Below, piece by piece: positions 11,761 to 22,370 of a stretch of 64,000 nucleotides of DNA. Source of the DNA: Semisulcospira habei (taxonomy: Eukaryota; Mollusca; Gastropoda; Semisulcospiridae); NCBI GenBank assembly GCA_036245525.1, contig BTPG01000006.1, forward strand, positions 96,272,191 through 96,336,190, read 5' to 3'. Both the position numbers and the translations under genes were made by a program. The notes under the pieces are model-generated. The model worked only from the letters and a program-made list of their open reading frames with translations. It was not told the DNA's origin and made no database searches. Within the stretch, counting starts at the first letter, position 1, and every line of letters begins with the position of its first letter.

Positions 11761-12550
11761 AATGAGGGGTGGGTGAACATTCTAACGTGCTGCCTTTGTT
11801 ACATTGTTTGATTTAATCAAAAACTTAAATGAAATTGTTACTGAATAAATTAGCAAAGTACTGACTCTGTGTATTGTTACATTATTCGTGTGGTGTTGTC
11901 AGTGCACCTGTGACAGCGTTAATCAAATGCTATTCTTTTCAGTTAGTTTGTGAGAAATTCAGTAAATATTAAGGGATAAAATTAAGTAACAGAGCATACA
12001 GCTCTATTGTCCATCTGATACTGTGTGCTCAGCGAAATCTGCTTGTTCTGAGCTGATGAACTCACATGTGCCAGGATCAAACTAGTTCCTGTAATGGTTC
12101 TACTATTTTGTATAGTATTAGTCGCTATAATGTGGGTAAAAAAGTTGATGAATTAAAAAAATGCAAGATTGTGTCTTACTCTTATCACCTCTTTTTTAGT
12201 CCAGACACTGCACCATTCAGATCAAAATACTGTCCTCACCTGATTCCGCAGATGTGTTTGCAAAATGTGCTTTCCTCTGCATTCTGTCTCTGGTTGGTCG
12301 GCGTTTACCAATATAAAGTTTGACGACGACGGTGTTGATTGTATTTCTACACACCGTGTACGTGTGAAGTTTTTTTTTTTTTTTCACACAGGCCACACGT
12401 GTTCACGTTGTGCTATTTCTTTTATTCAAAGCAAAAGAATGTATTCAGGGGAGATTACTCACTTTCCTTAGTTGACGAGGGTTGCGGTCATGAAGTTTAT
12501 CTCTGTCATTCAGCCCGACGTCATCTAACGCCTATGCAACTGTTGCAACA
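11761..12550. other. Non-coding stretch
   Basis: No gene recognised. A run of 16 T lies at 12,369-12,384. Confidence 0.35.
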
Positions 12551-12642
12551 GATGGATCGACCATGATATTGCAAGGGTAGTGCCAACAGGTGCCAAGCTA
12601 GTAGTAACTTCTGGCACTACCCTCGAAAATGGTCGACCCATC
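12551..12642. mobile_element. Palindromic hairpin element, copy 2 (diverged)
   Basis: The arms GATGGATCGACCATGATATT / AATGGTCGACCCATC enclose CAAGGGTAGTGCC ... GGCACTACCCT. The centre has decayed compared with the other copies. The arms show that the family consensus extends outward through GATCGACCATGATAGTTC. Confidence 0.65.
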
Positions 12643-12983
12643 TCGATCAGTCCTACACGCGGCCGGCGCCCGGCCGTGTTGTGCGACTCATTTTGTGTGA
12701 CAGTTCAGAATGCGGGTTATTGGGATAACTTGAGTTACTGATTGCAATCCCTCAATGAAGTAAGTAGAGAGCACACGCTTAAAAGAAGAAGAAGAAAACA
12801 AACAAACAAAAAACCATGCGTCTGGGCCCTTCTATCAACTTTATACTGAATGGACGTTCATTCAGTCACTGGTTGGGCCCGGGTACTCACTAGTCACTAA
12901 TTACGTAAAAACTAAAACTTAACTCATCACAAATGGCGTTTGACAAATCAATGAGGCGTATGTCCTGAGCCCCTTATAAAACT

Positions 12984-13195
12984 GGGGTGGTCCGTGGCGC
13001 AGCGGTAAAAGCGCCTGCCACCAATGCAAGTGAGGTGCGAGGTTCGATACCCTGTTCCGGCGTCTGACTTTTCTCCTCTAGTGTCACCATTAATTCGGGC
13101 GGACCGTCGGGGGTTCTTTCTCCGGGTACTCCGGCTCTTCCTCCCCCACGAATTTGGTATTAAATCAAATTTCAAAAAAATATAAAAAACGATTT
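12984..13195 (+). mobile_element. tRNA-derived SINE, copy 2
   Basis: The A box (TGGCGCAGCGGTAAAAG) and B box (GGTTCGATACC) are intact. They are followed by the same body as the copy at 9,766-9,951 (GACTTTTCTCCTCT, CGGACCGTCGGGGGTTC, CTCCGGGTACTCCGG) and an A-rich 3' end near 13,160-13,190. Copy 2 interrupts the dispersed repeat at 12,880. Confidence 0.85.
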
Positions 13196-13249
13196 AAATT
13201 TCCTAATAATTTCAGTAGCTCGCTAGAGCTTGCTTGCCCTTAGGACCAC

Positions 13250-13371
13250 GTGATGTTCTGTGTTTCTGTGCGCGTGATTCACGTGAGCGTGCTTGTTGGG
13301 CTAAGCTCGCGGCTATGTCCTGCGCATTGAGTTATATTATAAATATGAGAAATGCACCATATAAATACTAT

Positions 13372-13434
<63 letters not shown>
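13250..13434 (+). mobile_element. Retroposon 3' end with (TTA)n tail
   Basis: GCACCATATAAATACTATG leads straight into about 20 TTA units (13,373-13,434), a common invertebrate LINE/SINE 3' end. The 5' limit is uncertain. Confidence 0.45.
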
Positions 13435-13435
<1 letters not shown>

Positions 13436-13639
13436 AACTCACTGATGGATTGGCATATCTGCGAGACTTTTTTTCAAAAGGAGATAATTCAACATCAAAA
13501 TCAGATCAGACAAAAGGTAGAGGCCCTTGACAGCGAGGACAGCTCTCATATATAAAGGGACTTTGTGGGTTATGGTCTCTACCATCTTTTTTTAACATGT
13601 AAAGTGTTGTTTTTTTATGCGAAGGAAAGCATAACAATC

Positions 13640-15565
<1,926 letters not shown>

Positions 15566-15570
15566 GCGCG

Positions 15571-15603
15571 CATCTCCAAGAGGGCGCATGCCTCTTGGAG
15601 ATG
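15571..15603. other. Perfect 13-bp-arm hairpin
   Basis: CATCTCCAAGAGG and its exact reverse complement are separated by a 7-base loop (GCGCATG). It lies directly after the (CA)n tract. Function unknown. Confidence 0.5.
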
Positions 15604-15829
15604 TTTGGAGCACTCGCGACGGCGCATGCACACGCACGCAGACACACACTTCGGCGCGCTTTCAGAAGAGCAAGCAGGTGTACTGAGTATATCATGTAGC
15701 TAAGTAAAGTCAACCTGATTTCACACAGATTATAGCAAGACTGAAATCGTACCGTGAAATTCTAAATTTGTCACCATTTTCATAATTCTTGAAGCGAAAG
15801 TGAAACGCGTATCACGTAAAATATAAATT

Positions 15830-16080
15830 TACGTAAAAACAAAAATACCATAGTCATAACAAATGACGTGTGACAAACCAATGACGCGTATTACAGCGCC
15901 CTTACAGAGCTCGCTGACGCATTGTCTTTTCTGCGAAACCTTTTCAATAGGCGATAATTTAACGTCACAATTAGATCAAAGACGAAAGGTAGATACCCTT
16001 GACAGCGAGGACAGCTCACACATAGAAGGGACTTTTTGGGTTATGGTTCATCCCATCTTGTTTAGTCTAGCAGATTACGC
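15830..16080. repeat. Dispersed repeat, copy 2 (uninterrupted)
   Basis: This is the partner of 12,880-13,620 and lacks both retroposon insertions, so it shows the pre-insertion state. Confidence 0.6.
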
Positions 16081-16192
16081 AGCTTCTGCAGAGGTAAGTA
16101 GTTCGTCAAAGAGTAACATTGGTTTGCAGGTACAAAACGAAAGTACTATAATGCCATATGGTTTATGCATAACAACAATATTAATAGCATAG

Positions 16193-16363
16193 AAGTGGAG
16201 TGTTCTCATACTATTATTTCTAGACAGACCGAGCGACTCCCATTTTCAAACTGTTTGATTCATAGTCACCGAGAGCAAAGTTCGAAGTGACTATGAATCT
16301 AACACCTTGAGAATGGGAGTCGCGAGGTCTGTCTAGAAATGATAGTATACAAACACTCCACTT
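16193..16363. mobile_element. Foldback element with ~80-bp arms
   Basis: The left arm begins AAGTGGAGTG and includes TTTCTAGACAGACC and GCGACTCCCATT. The right arm repeats all of these in reverse complement and ends CACTCCACTT. The loop lies around CACCGAGAGCAAAGTTCGAAG. It has no coding capacity, so it is a MITE or foldback transposon, unrelated in sequence to the AGTTCAAGGG hairpins. Confidence 0.65.
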
Positions 16364-16529
16364 TCATGTTTTATAGAACCTGTCACAACATCAGCAAAAC
16401 TGGTCAACCATTATGTCCTAAACTTTTTATTCAATGTCTGCAAGCAGACGAACTAAGTACCGGTTGCACAACATGCCGTCAGACTGTCAGCTCAAATCTG
16501 AAAAAAGCAACAACATAGTCTAAATACGA

Positions 16530-16612
16530 AAAAGTACCCAACGGAGAAAGACACACGCTTAGAAAAGACGGGTACAACACAATTTATTAATATTTCGGGT
16601 AATATTTCGGCA
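16530..16612 (-). repeat. Inverted pseudo-LTR fragment of the Penelope-like element
   Basis: This is the reverse complement of the 3' terminus at 41,045-41,125 with only a few mismatches. It ends in a TTTCGGGTAATATTTCGG variant that differs from the 3' copy. Confidence 0.65.
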
Positions 16613-16675
16613 TACTTCCTCAACCAAAGAAGTCATAAACAACCTCCTACTCATACACTTCTACGTCTGGCTGAA

Positions 16676-17884
16676 TTGGTTCTCTCTCTTAAAAGTACCT
16701 TCGCTCAGTGCAGTGGCGTAGGGATGGGCACAAAAATGGGACCCAGCTATGCTTGCCTTTTCATGGGTTTCCTTGAGCAACAAATACTTCAGCAATACAC
16801 CGGACCTGTCCCTGAGATGTATAAACGCTACATCGATGACGGTTTAGGAGCTACACACATGAGCCAAGCTGCACTTTTAGACTTCATTCACTTCGTGCAG
16901 GACTTTCACCCCTCCATCAAGTTCACATACACTATATCAGCTACTTCAGTCGACTTTCTGGACATGAACATCAGGATTGACTGCGGAATGTTGAAAACTT
17001 CAATACATTACAAACCTACCGACTCACATTCCTACCTCGACTACAGATCTTCTCACAACCCCAAAACTAAAAACAGCATCCCATATTCCCAGCTTCTTCG
17101 GCTAAAAAGAATATGTTCCGAAGAATCTGATTTTGATGTTCAATCCAAAGAAATGGCTGGATTTTTCATCGACAGACATTACCCACATACTGTTGTTCAA
17201 GGATCTCTCCAAACGGTACAAAAACTTAGTCGCGCGAGTACACTGCAGACTAAACCTACCGCTGATAGTGACAGGCCTATTGTTACCGTGATCTACCATC
17301 CCCACACAAATCCGGTTCGTAAAATCCTTCTTTCTAACTGGGGTCTTTTGTCATCCAGTCAAGAATCTGCTGCTATCTTCTCTGAACCTCCGTTAGTAGC
17401 TTTCAAGAGGGATATTAATTTGCGGGACATGCTTGTTCGCTCTACTCTCAAGCCTCGTCATACCACCAGACCCTCCGGCTCCACTCCGTGTAATGTTCCT
17501 AATTGCAAGACGTGTCCTTTTATTTGCCCTTCCACCGTGGTGAATGGTCCACGTTACAAATTCAACATAGACAGATACTTCACGTGTCAAACCACCAATA
17601 TGATTTATGTCATCTCCTGTATGAAATGCGGCCAACTCTATGTTGGAGAGACGGAAAGAACCATCAACGACCGTTTCAAAGAACATCTTCAGTCTGTCAA
17701 GTACCAATACAACAGACCGGTCGGACGACATTTCAATCAGGCCGACCACTCCGTCTCGGACATTCGGGTTAAAGGCCTCTGGCTTATGCAAGCCAGTAAT
17801 GTCTGGGCCAGGAAAGACCGTGAAAAATTTCTGATTAATAAACTGGGCACTGTGGCGCCACTCGGGATGAATATGAAAGATTAA
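16676..17884 (+). CDS. Penelope-like reverse transcriptase / GIY-YIG endonuclease, 5'-truncated
   Basis: The 402-codon frame starts with a non-ATG codon right after the inverted pseudo-LTR, so the N-terminal half of the reverse transcriptase is missing. The remaining part shows GTKMGPSYACLFMGFLE and the catalytic YIDD at residues 52-55, then a thumb-like region. Cysteine pairs follow around residues 270-290 (CNVPNCKTCPFIC). The C-terminal GIY-YIG nuclease occupies about residues 305-370 (IYVISCMKCGQLYVGETERT, then R and H in NDRFKEH). This order is diagnostic of endonuclease-bearing Penelope-like retroelements. The remaining frame is intact to its stop, which suggests moderate age. It cannot be autonomous because the polymerase lacks its first motifs. 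Confidence 0.9.
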   Translation: MVLSLKSTFAQCSGVGMGTKMGPSYACLFMGFLEQQILQQYTGPVPEMYKRYIDDGLGATHMSQAALLDFIHFVQDFHPSIKFTYTISATSVDFLDMNIRIDCGMLKTSIHYKPTDSHSYLDYRSSHNPKTKNSIPYSQLLRLKRICSEESDFDVQSKEMAGFFIDRHYPHTVVQGSLQTVQKLSRASTLQTKPTADSDRPIVTVIYHPHTNPVRKILLSNWGLLSSSQESAAIFSEPPLVAFKRDINLRDMLVRSTLKPRHTTRPSGSTPCNVPNCKTCPFICPSTVVNGPRYKFNIDRYFTCQTTNMIYVISCMKCGQLYVGETERTINDRFKEHLQSVKYQYNRPVGRHFNQADHSVSDIRVKGLWLMQASNVWARKDREKFLINKLGTVAPLGMNMKD

Positions 17885-17944
17885 CTTTTTTTACCTTGCT
17901 TGTGTCTGCAAACTGTACCTTTACCTCACTGTGTCGCTTCTGTT

Positions 17945-18115
17945 TTACTACTCACTAACCAGATAGGTGTGGCTGGCGTTGGTTGATATGTACAAATCCC
18001 TTGGGGACTTTCTCAGCGCTGGCCGTACGTTTAGTTGGATCCCTTGCCCTTCCCTGTCGAGCGCCCGGTCTCCGGCCCACGGAGTGATACGCGGTTTTGG
18101 GGCGGGGCGATCGTG
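17945..18115 (+). repeat. Penelope-like 3' UTR block shared with window start
   Basis: It matches about 178-330 (see that entry). It lies 60 bp after the stop codon. Confidence 0.5.
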
Positions 18116-18219
18116 TGCATCCCTTGGGGATGTATGTGGTCGTCTTGTTGCGTGCCTGTGTGTTTTTCTGTGGGCTGGTGAGTGCCTGTTGGGTGGGGCT
18201 AGTGGCTCTTGCTGGTTGT

Positions 18220-18610
18220 CTTCCGCCCCCCCCCCCCCTTCTTTTTTTTATTTTTTATTTTTTCTCTCCCTCTTTCTCTCCCCCCCCCCCCCCACCCCCC
18301 TCAACACTTCTCTCTAGCCCTCTTTCTCTCTTTACGCTTTTTCCTTCTTCCCCTTCCTCCTTCTTCCTCCCCCCCCCCCCCCCCGCCCCCTTCTTTCTCT
18401 CCCCCCCCCCCTTCCGTATAATTTTTTTTTCTCTCTCCCTCTTTCTCTCCCCCCCCACTCCCCTCAACACTTCTCTCTAGCCCTCTTTCTCTCTTTACGC
18501 TTTTTCCTTCTTCCCCTTCCTCCTTCCTCCTCCCCCCCCCCCTCCGCCCCCTTCTCTCACCCCCCCCCCCCCCCTTATAATTTTTTTTTTTTTTTTGAGT
18601 TACCCTTGAA
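18220..18610. repeat. C/T-rich low-complexity tract with a ~170-bp tandem duplication
   Basis: The block CCCTCAACACTTCTCTCTAG ... TTTACGCTTTTTCCTTCTTC occurs at about 18,296-18,360 and again at 18,462-18,525, separated by poly-C runs. Long frames here on both strands are artefacts. Confidence 0.7.
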
Positions 18611-18860
18611 GACGGTTTCACAACTACCTACTCTCCACTTATACCAATATTCTCTTACTGAATTTGATTATTTGCTTTGTTTTAATGACTTATTACTTGT
18701 GTACCGTGCTAAATGCTGGGTTTTTTTTCCCGGGGTCCTCCCGTTTTTCCCCGAGGTAGTCCTCAACTTGAAGGTGATATAAAGTTTGCCTTCGGGTTGG
18801 TGTTTAGCAGGCTTTGTGTATTAGACACTCAGCCTACTTCGTGCCCAAGGGTACTCCCCG

Positions 18861-19074
<214 letters not shown>

Positions 19075-19081
19075 ATAACGC

Positions 19082-19087
19082 TGTGTT
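19082..19087. repeat. Polinton target-site duplication, left
   Basis: TGTGTT occurs here and at 35,871-35,876, next to the inverted repeats. Six bp is the usual Polinton duplication length. Because the right inverted repeat could take one extra T, a 5-bp reading (GTGTT) is also possible. Confidence 0.8.
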
Positions 19088-19243
19088 AGAGATATAAAGA
19101 TGGAGATTACAACAGATTTTTTGACGACGTCAATTTTTCATTGTTTTTTATCACAAATCGCTCATCTAATGACACACCCCGTTTTTTTAGGTTTCTCCTT
19201 ATTTTTTTCAGTAAAATAAAGGTTTCCAAAATCAATGTCATTT
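19088..19243. repeat. Polinton left terminal inverted repeat
   Basis: Matches 35,717-35,870 in reverse complement along its full length, including GACACACCCCGTTTTTTTAG and CAGTAAAATAAAGGTTT. The first in-frame ATG of the first gene (19,235) falls inside it. Confidence 0.9.
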
Positions 19244-19267
19244 AAAATTAATATTTTTTATTATAAA

Positions 19268-19813
19268 ATGAATCAAGACGAATTACTTCTTCTAAATGAT
19301 ATCAACGCTGTAGAAAACAAAGATTTAGACTCTAAGAAACAGCGTCTTTTGTCTGTGATTGTCTCAGGCAAGTCAAAGGCTTATCTCGGAAAACAATACA
19401 TGACAGAGGATATTGAATCTCTCACCGCTGACGAACTATTAAAACTTCATTCAAAATATGAAAACCACATTGCCTCACTAATGACTCGTGATTTGAGTCG
19501 ATCTCTTGTATGCCTATACACAAAAGCAGTGAGTCACTTTCTACCTGTGGATAGTGACAGTCTTTCACACGACCTTGAAAGCAATCCTATTGTTTCAAGT
19601 TCAATTGGCAAATTAGCATGTGTCATGTTTTACAAGTTCGGAAATTACCTTGCTCCTGTCGTAGCCCTTCTTGTTACCGGGAGTCATATTGATTTTTCAA
19701 AAATAAATTTTCTAGAGAAAGAAAAAGAAGGATCAAATGGACGAGAACAAGATGACTACACAACAGAACCCGGACCCTGTTTTGACACAGGTTCAAACTG
19801 TGACGAAGGCTAA
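19268..19813 (+). CDS. Polinton left-arm protein 1, unknown
   Basis: I place the start at MNQDELLLL (19,268), because the upstream ATG at 19,235 lies in the terminal inverted repeat. The product is about 181 residues: an acidic N-terminus, a K/S-rich stretch, then one hydrophobic segment (LACVMFYKFGNYLAPVVALL, about residues 118-145 from this start) and a polar tail. The end overlaps the next gene by about 75 bases in another frame. I do not recognise the family. A structural or membrane role is possible given its virus-like neighbours. Confidence 0.75.
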   Translation: MNQDELLLLNDINAVENKDLDSKKQRLLSVIVSGKSKAYLGKQYMTEDIESLTADELLKLHSKYENHIASLMTRDLSRSLVCLYTKAVSHFLPVDSDSLSHDLESNPIVSSSIGKLACVMFYKFGNYLAPVVALLVTGSHIDFSKINFLEKEKEGSNGREQDDYTTEPGPCFDTGSNCDEG

Positions 19814-20207
19814 AAGTCCAGGCAGGGTTGAGGCTGGAAAAAGATTAGCTGAATATAACAGACAAAAAAAATTACAGCTTCAAGCACAAACAGAAAAGGC
19901 TCATGTGACTGACCAGGCGTTAGGACCGTTAGGACCGTCAAGACCGTCAGAACTGACAGGACTTTCAACACCCCTGTCACACCCACATCAAAGTGAAAGA
20001 CCTTCAACCCAGTCTAATTCTGAAACAGCAAAATATGTAGTTGCCGGATTTGTTGTCGGATTTGGTTACGTAGGGTATCAATTATACAAAAAATACAAAC
20101 CACAGACTCGTACAGTGACCAAAAAATCAGACACTCCAAAAACAAAACCAGAAGTCGCCACATTACCAGTAACATCCAAAGCCGTTGACCCATTTTATAT
20201 GCAGTAA
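19737..20207 (+). CDS. Polinton left-arm protein 2, single-pass membrane, unknown
   Basis: The frame has 156 codons, with a possible start also at 19,752. A basic segment (SPGRVEAGKRLAEYNRQKKL, about residues 27-46) is followed by a Pro/Ser/Gly-rich stretch. One transmembrane segment (KYVVAGFVVGFGYVGYQLY, about residues 102-120) comes next, then a Lys/Thr-rich tail. GRVEAGKRLAEYNR looks like a conserved block of this element class, but I cannot name it. The stop codon is embedded in TAAATAAAAAT, which provides a polyadenylation-like signal. Confidence 0.8.
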   Translation: MDENKMTTQQNPDPVLTQVQTVTKAKSPGRVEAGKRLAEYNRQKKLQLQAQTEKAHVTDQALGPLGPSRPSELTGLSTPLSHPHQSERPSTQSNSETAKYVVAGFVVGFGYVGYQLYKKYKPQTRTVTKKSDTPKTKPEVATLPVTSKAVDPFYMQ

Positions 20208-20243
20208 ATAAAAATATTATTTTAATTTTTCTTGCCTTAGAAA

Positions 20244-20474
20244 ATGAATGACTCAAAGAACATGATGAACCTTGTGTATCACTCTGCCATAATCAGTGGA
20301 TTAGCAGTAGCTTATTCTATGCTGGGGAAAAGTCTACTCAAAATGAAATCAGCAGACCTGAGTAGACTTGATTTCGAAGACAGTGCTAAGCTAATTGTAG
20401 TTGTCACAGCGTCGATTGCGACAAAAGATTTTCTTGTCAAGCAAGGAATTATTCCTGAAAATATTTCTATGTAA
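20244..20474 (+). CDS. Polinton left-arm protein 3, small two-segment membrane protein
   Basis: This 76-residue product has two hydrophobic segments (SAIISGLAVAYSMLG and KLIVVVTASIA) around a charged middle and ends KDFLVKQGIIPENISM. Its stop codon lies in TAAATAAAAAT and the next gene starts 8 bases later. Size and layout suggest a small virion-membrane or assembly protein, but that is inference. It also lies between two other membrane proteins. Confidence 0.8.
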   Translation: MNDSKNMMNLVYHSAIISGLAVAYSMLGKSLLKMKSADLSRLDFEDSAKLIVVVTASIATKDFLVKQGIIPENISM

Positions 20475-20482
20475 ATAAAAAT

Positions 20483-20917
20483 ATGGCAACAATAGCTGTT
20501 ATGATTGGAGGTGCTATGGTTAATGCTCTGGCATTTAGTGGCTCTAATTATCTCTTTTCAAAAATGGGTAGAGAAGAATCTGCAGAAGAAATGAAACGTC
20601 ACAATGAAGCGTCTGAGAAACTTGCTCAAGCCCAACAGGATTATGAGAAGCAAAGAATTGAGAAACTTGATTTCATCAATGAAAAACTCAGGCTTGAAGG
20701 CCACGCACAGCATACGTTTTCAAATACAGACGAAGCAATCAGGGAATATTTTCTTGTCACAGGTGAAGACATGTCTATCCCTAAACCGAAACTAAGTGAC
20801 TATTACAAACCAAGCACACAACAAAGAAACGGGGAGATAATCTTTGTTCTAGTGGGAATGACATTTGTTTATTTTACAGGAGTTTTCATTGCTAGAAAAA
20901 ATGGCAGCCGAAAATAA
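20483..20917 (+). CDS. Polinton left-arm protein 4, membrane protein with coiled-coil centre
   Basis: The frame has 144 codons. The N-terminus is hydrophobic (MATIAVMIGGAMVNALAFSG). A charged helix-rich section follows (about residues 30-75, ESAEEMKRHNEASEKLAQAQ), then a DYYKPS block and a C-terminal membrane segment (IIFVLVGMTFVYFTGVFI). The start follows AATAAAAAT closely. It overlaps the integrase start by 17 bases. No enzyme motif is seen. Confidence 0.8.
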   Translation: MATIAVMIGGAMVNALAFSGSNYLFSKMGREESAEEMKRHNEASEKLAQAQQDYEKQRIEKLDFINEKLRLEGHAQHTFSNTDEAIREYFLVTGEDMSIPKPKLSDYYKPSTQQRNGEIIFVLVGMTFVYFTGVFIARKNGSRK

Positions 20918-21866
20918 ACTATCAAAAATATATTACTCTCCATCAGGCTATTGGAAAGGACAAACAGCTATTGAAAAATTACATGCCGCTGTGGGCGGAG
21001 ATATAACACTCAATCAGGTCAAACAATGGTTACAGAGACAAGCAATTTGGCAGATATATCTTCCTGCTCCAAGAAAGATAACAAGGCCTCATTTTCAGAA
21101 CACTACCCCAAATGACACACACCAAATGGACCTCCTGTTCCTACCACATGATACAATAAGAAAGAAACGATACAAGTATGCACTGACTGTTGTAGACATT
21201 GCTTCAAGGTACAAAGACGCTGAACCCATATCTGACAAAACAGCCAGTACAGTTGCTACTGCTTTATCAAAAATATATAGTCGAGGCCCCTTAAGATACC
21301 CCAGACTTGTACAAGTTGATGATGGATCAGAATTCAAAGGTGCAGTTAATCAGTTATTTGCTAAGCATGGTGTACTGGTCAGACGAGGCATTCCAGGTGT
21401 GCACAGATCACAGGCAATTGTAGAGAACTTTAACAAACAGTTATCAGAAAGACTTTTCAGTTACCAGTATTCTAAGGAACTCATGCATGACACCCGTAAC
21501 ACGGAGTGGGTAAAGAGATTACCACATGTGATAAAAGCAATGAATAACGAAGGACACCCTAAGCCTGCTGATGCTATTAAATTGAAAACAATTACAGAGC
21601 CAAAAACAGGACCAACCCCACCTCCAGACACAAGTTTATTTACTAAACAGGTGAGATATTTATATCAGCCAGGGGAGGCTGAGAACGACGACAGACGCAG
21701 GGCAACAGACCCCATCTGGTCAACGTCTGTACACAATATAAAAAAAATAATTCCCGGTCCAGACGCAACAATATATTACCTGTATGACCCTGCACCCCAG
21801 AGGGCATTTGTCAGAGAAGAATTACAGATTATTCCCCCAGACACCGTTACTCATTTCAGTAACTAA
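20901..21866 (+). CDS. INT: Polinton integrase (retroviral-type DDE)
   Basis: I chose ATG 20,901 (MAAENKLSK) over 20,865 because the upstream codons overlap the previous gene, leaving 321 residues. The catalytic triad is visible: D77 in HQMDLLF, D140 in QVDDGSEF and E175 in QAIVENFNK, with 34 residues between the last two, as expected of an rve-type integrase. The C-terminal part (PIWSTSVHNIKKI ... YYLYDPAPQRAFVREELQII) resembles the small beta domain that follows the core in Polinton integrases. All three catalytic residues are present, so the protein may be active. It would cut and join the element's terminal repeats. The gene ends 45 bases inside the opposite-strand polymerase tail. Confidence 0.95.
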   Translation: MAAENKLSKIYYSPSGYWKGQTAIEKLHAAVGGDITLNQVKQWLQRQAIWQIYLPAPRKITRPHFQNTTPNDTHQMDLLFLPHDTIRKKRYKYALTVVDIASRYKDAEPISDKTASTVATALSKIYSRGPLRYPRLVQVDDGSEFKGAVNQLFAKHGVLVRRGIPGVHRSQAIVENFNKQLSERLFSYQYSKELMHDTRNTEWVKRLPHVIKAMNNEGHPKPADAIKLKTITEPKTGPTPPPDTSLFTKQVRYLYQPGEAENDDRRRATDPIWSTSVHNIKKIIPGPDATIYYLYDPAPQRAFVREELQIIPPDTVTHFSN

Positions 21867-22370
21867 GTCGTCAATTAATTCATCAACCAGTTCATCACAA
21901 ATATCTTCAGATAACTTGAGTCTGTAATGACCTGGTGCATAAGCTTTCTCTTTACTATGAAACACTCGTTTTGTGTCCCCAACTGCAAGTGACTTTTTGT
22001 GCGTTTGAATTATTTCAAGATTGTGTTTGTTTGATCTCAGTGACTTGTTTGGATAATCAGGCATTAGTGCACCATCTAACACTTGCTTGTAATGTTCATG
22101 ACGAATGTCTTTATTTTTTATCGCTGTTTTTTTTATTCCTTTGGCTTTTGACTGACTACCTTTCTGGTGCAGTATAGAATACATTTTGGATCTCAGTCCA
22201 ACATACTCAACTATAGGCACACCATTTAGTTCATCCTTAAACTTACCAGGCACTTTCTTGTTTTGTGTGCTAAACAGCGGGTGATCTTTAGGGTAGTCAG
22301 ACGTGTCATACATGTGTAACTCTGTTTTCATGTCTTCGTAAAAGTCTTCAGTAGGCACGTCTATTATCAT
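21822..22370 (-). pseudogene. POLB: DNA polymerase B, C-terminal part after a frameshift
   Basis: This frame (about 182 codons) continues the polymerase of 22,367-25,291 in another register. It begins at the codons just after catalytic motif C (MIIDVPTEDFYEDM). It contains the KKVPGKFKDE and VGLRSKMYSI blocks that normally follow in this polymerase class. Its stop overlaps the integrase 3' end tail-to-tail. Without a corrected frame it would not be joined to the rest of the enzyme. Confidence 0.9.

Larger units (their letters stand above)
12880..13620. repeat. Dispersed repeat, copy 1, interrupted by two retroposons
   Basis: The blocks 12,880-12,980 and 13,440-13,600 match 15,830-16,080. Shared words are ACGTAAAAAC, GACAAAYCAATGASGCGTAT, CCCTTGACAGCGAGGACAGC, GGGACTTT and GGGTTATGGT. 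In copy 1 the two blocks are separated by a SINE (12,984-13,195) and a TTA-tailed retroposon end, neither of which is in copy 2. Confidence 0.6.

Noticed and set aside
12984..13060. A tRNA gene
   Set aside because: A and B boxes are present, but the sequence lacks a clean cloverleaf and continues into a SINE body shared with 9,766-9,951.
18097..18621. Proline/serine-rich and Gly/Glu/Arg-rich open frames
   Set aside because: They follow the C/T-rich low-complexity duplication and have no recognisable domain.
19235..19267. Upstream ATG for the first Polinton gene
   Set aside because: It lies in the terminal inverted repeat. The ATG at 19,268 gives a typical start without using repeat sequence.
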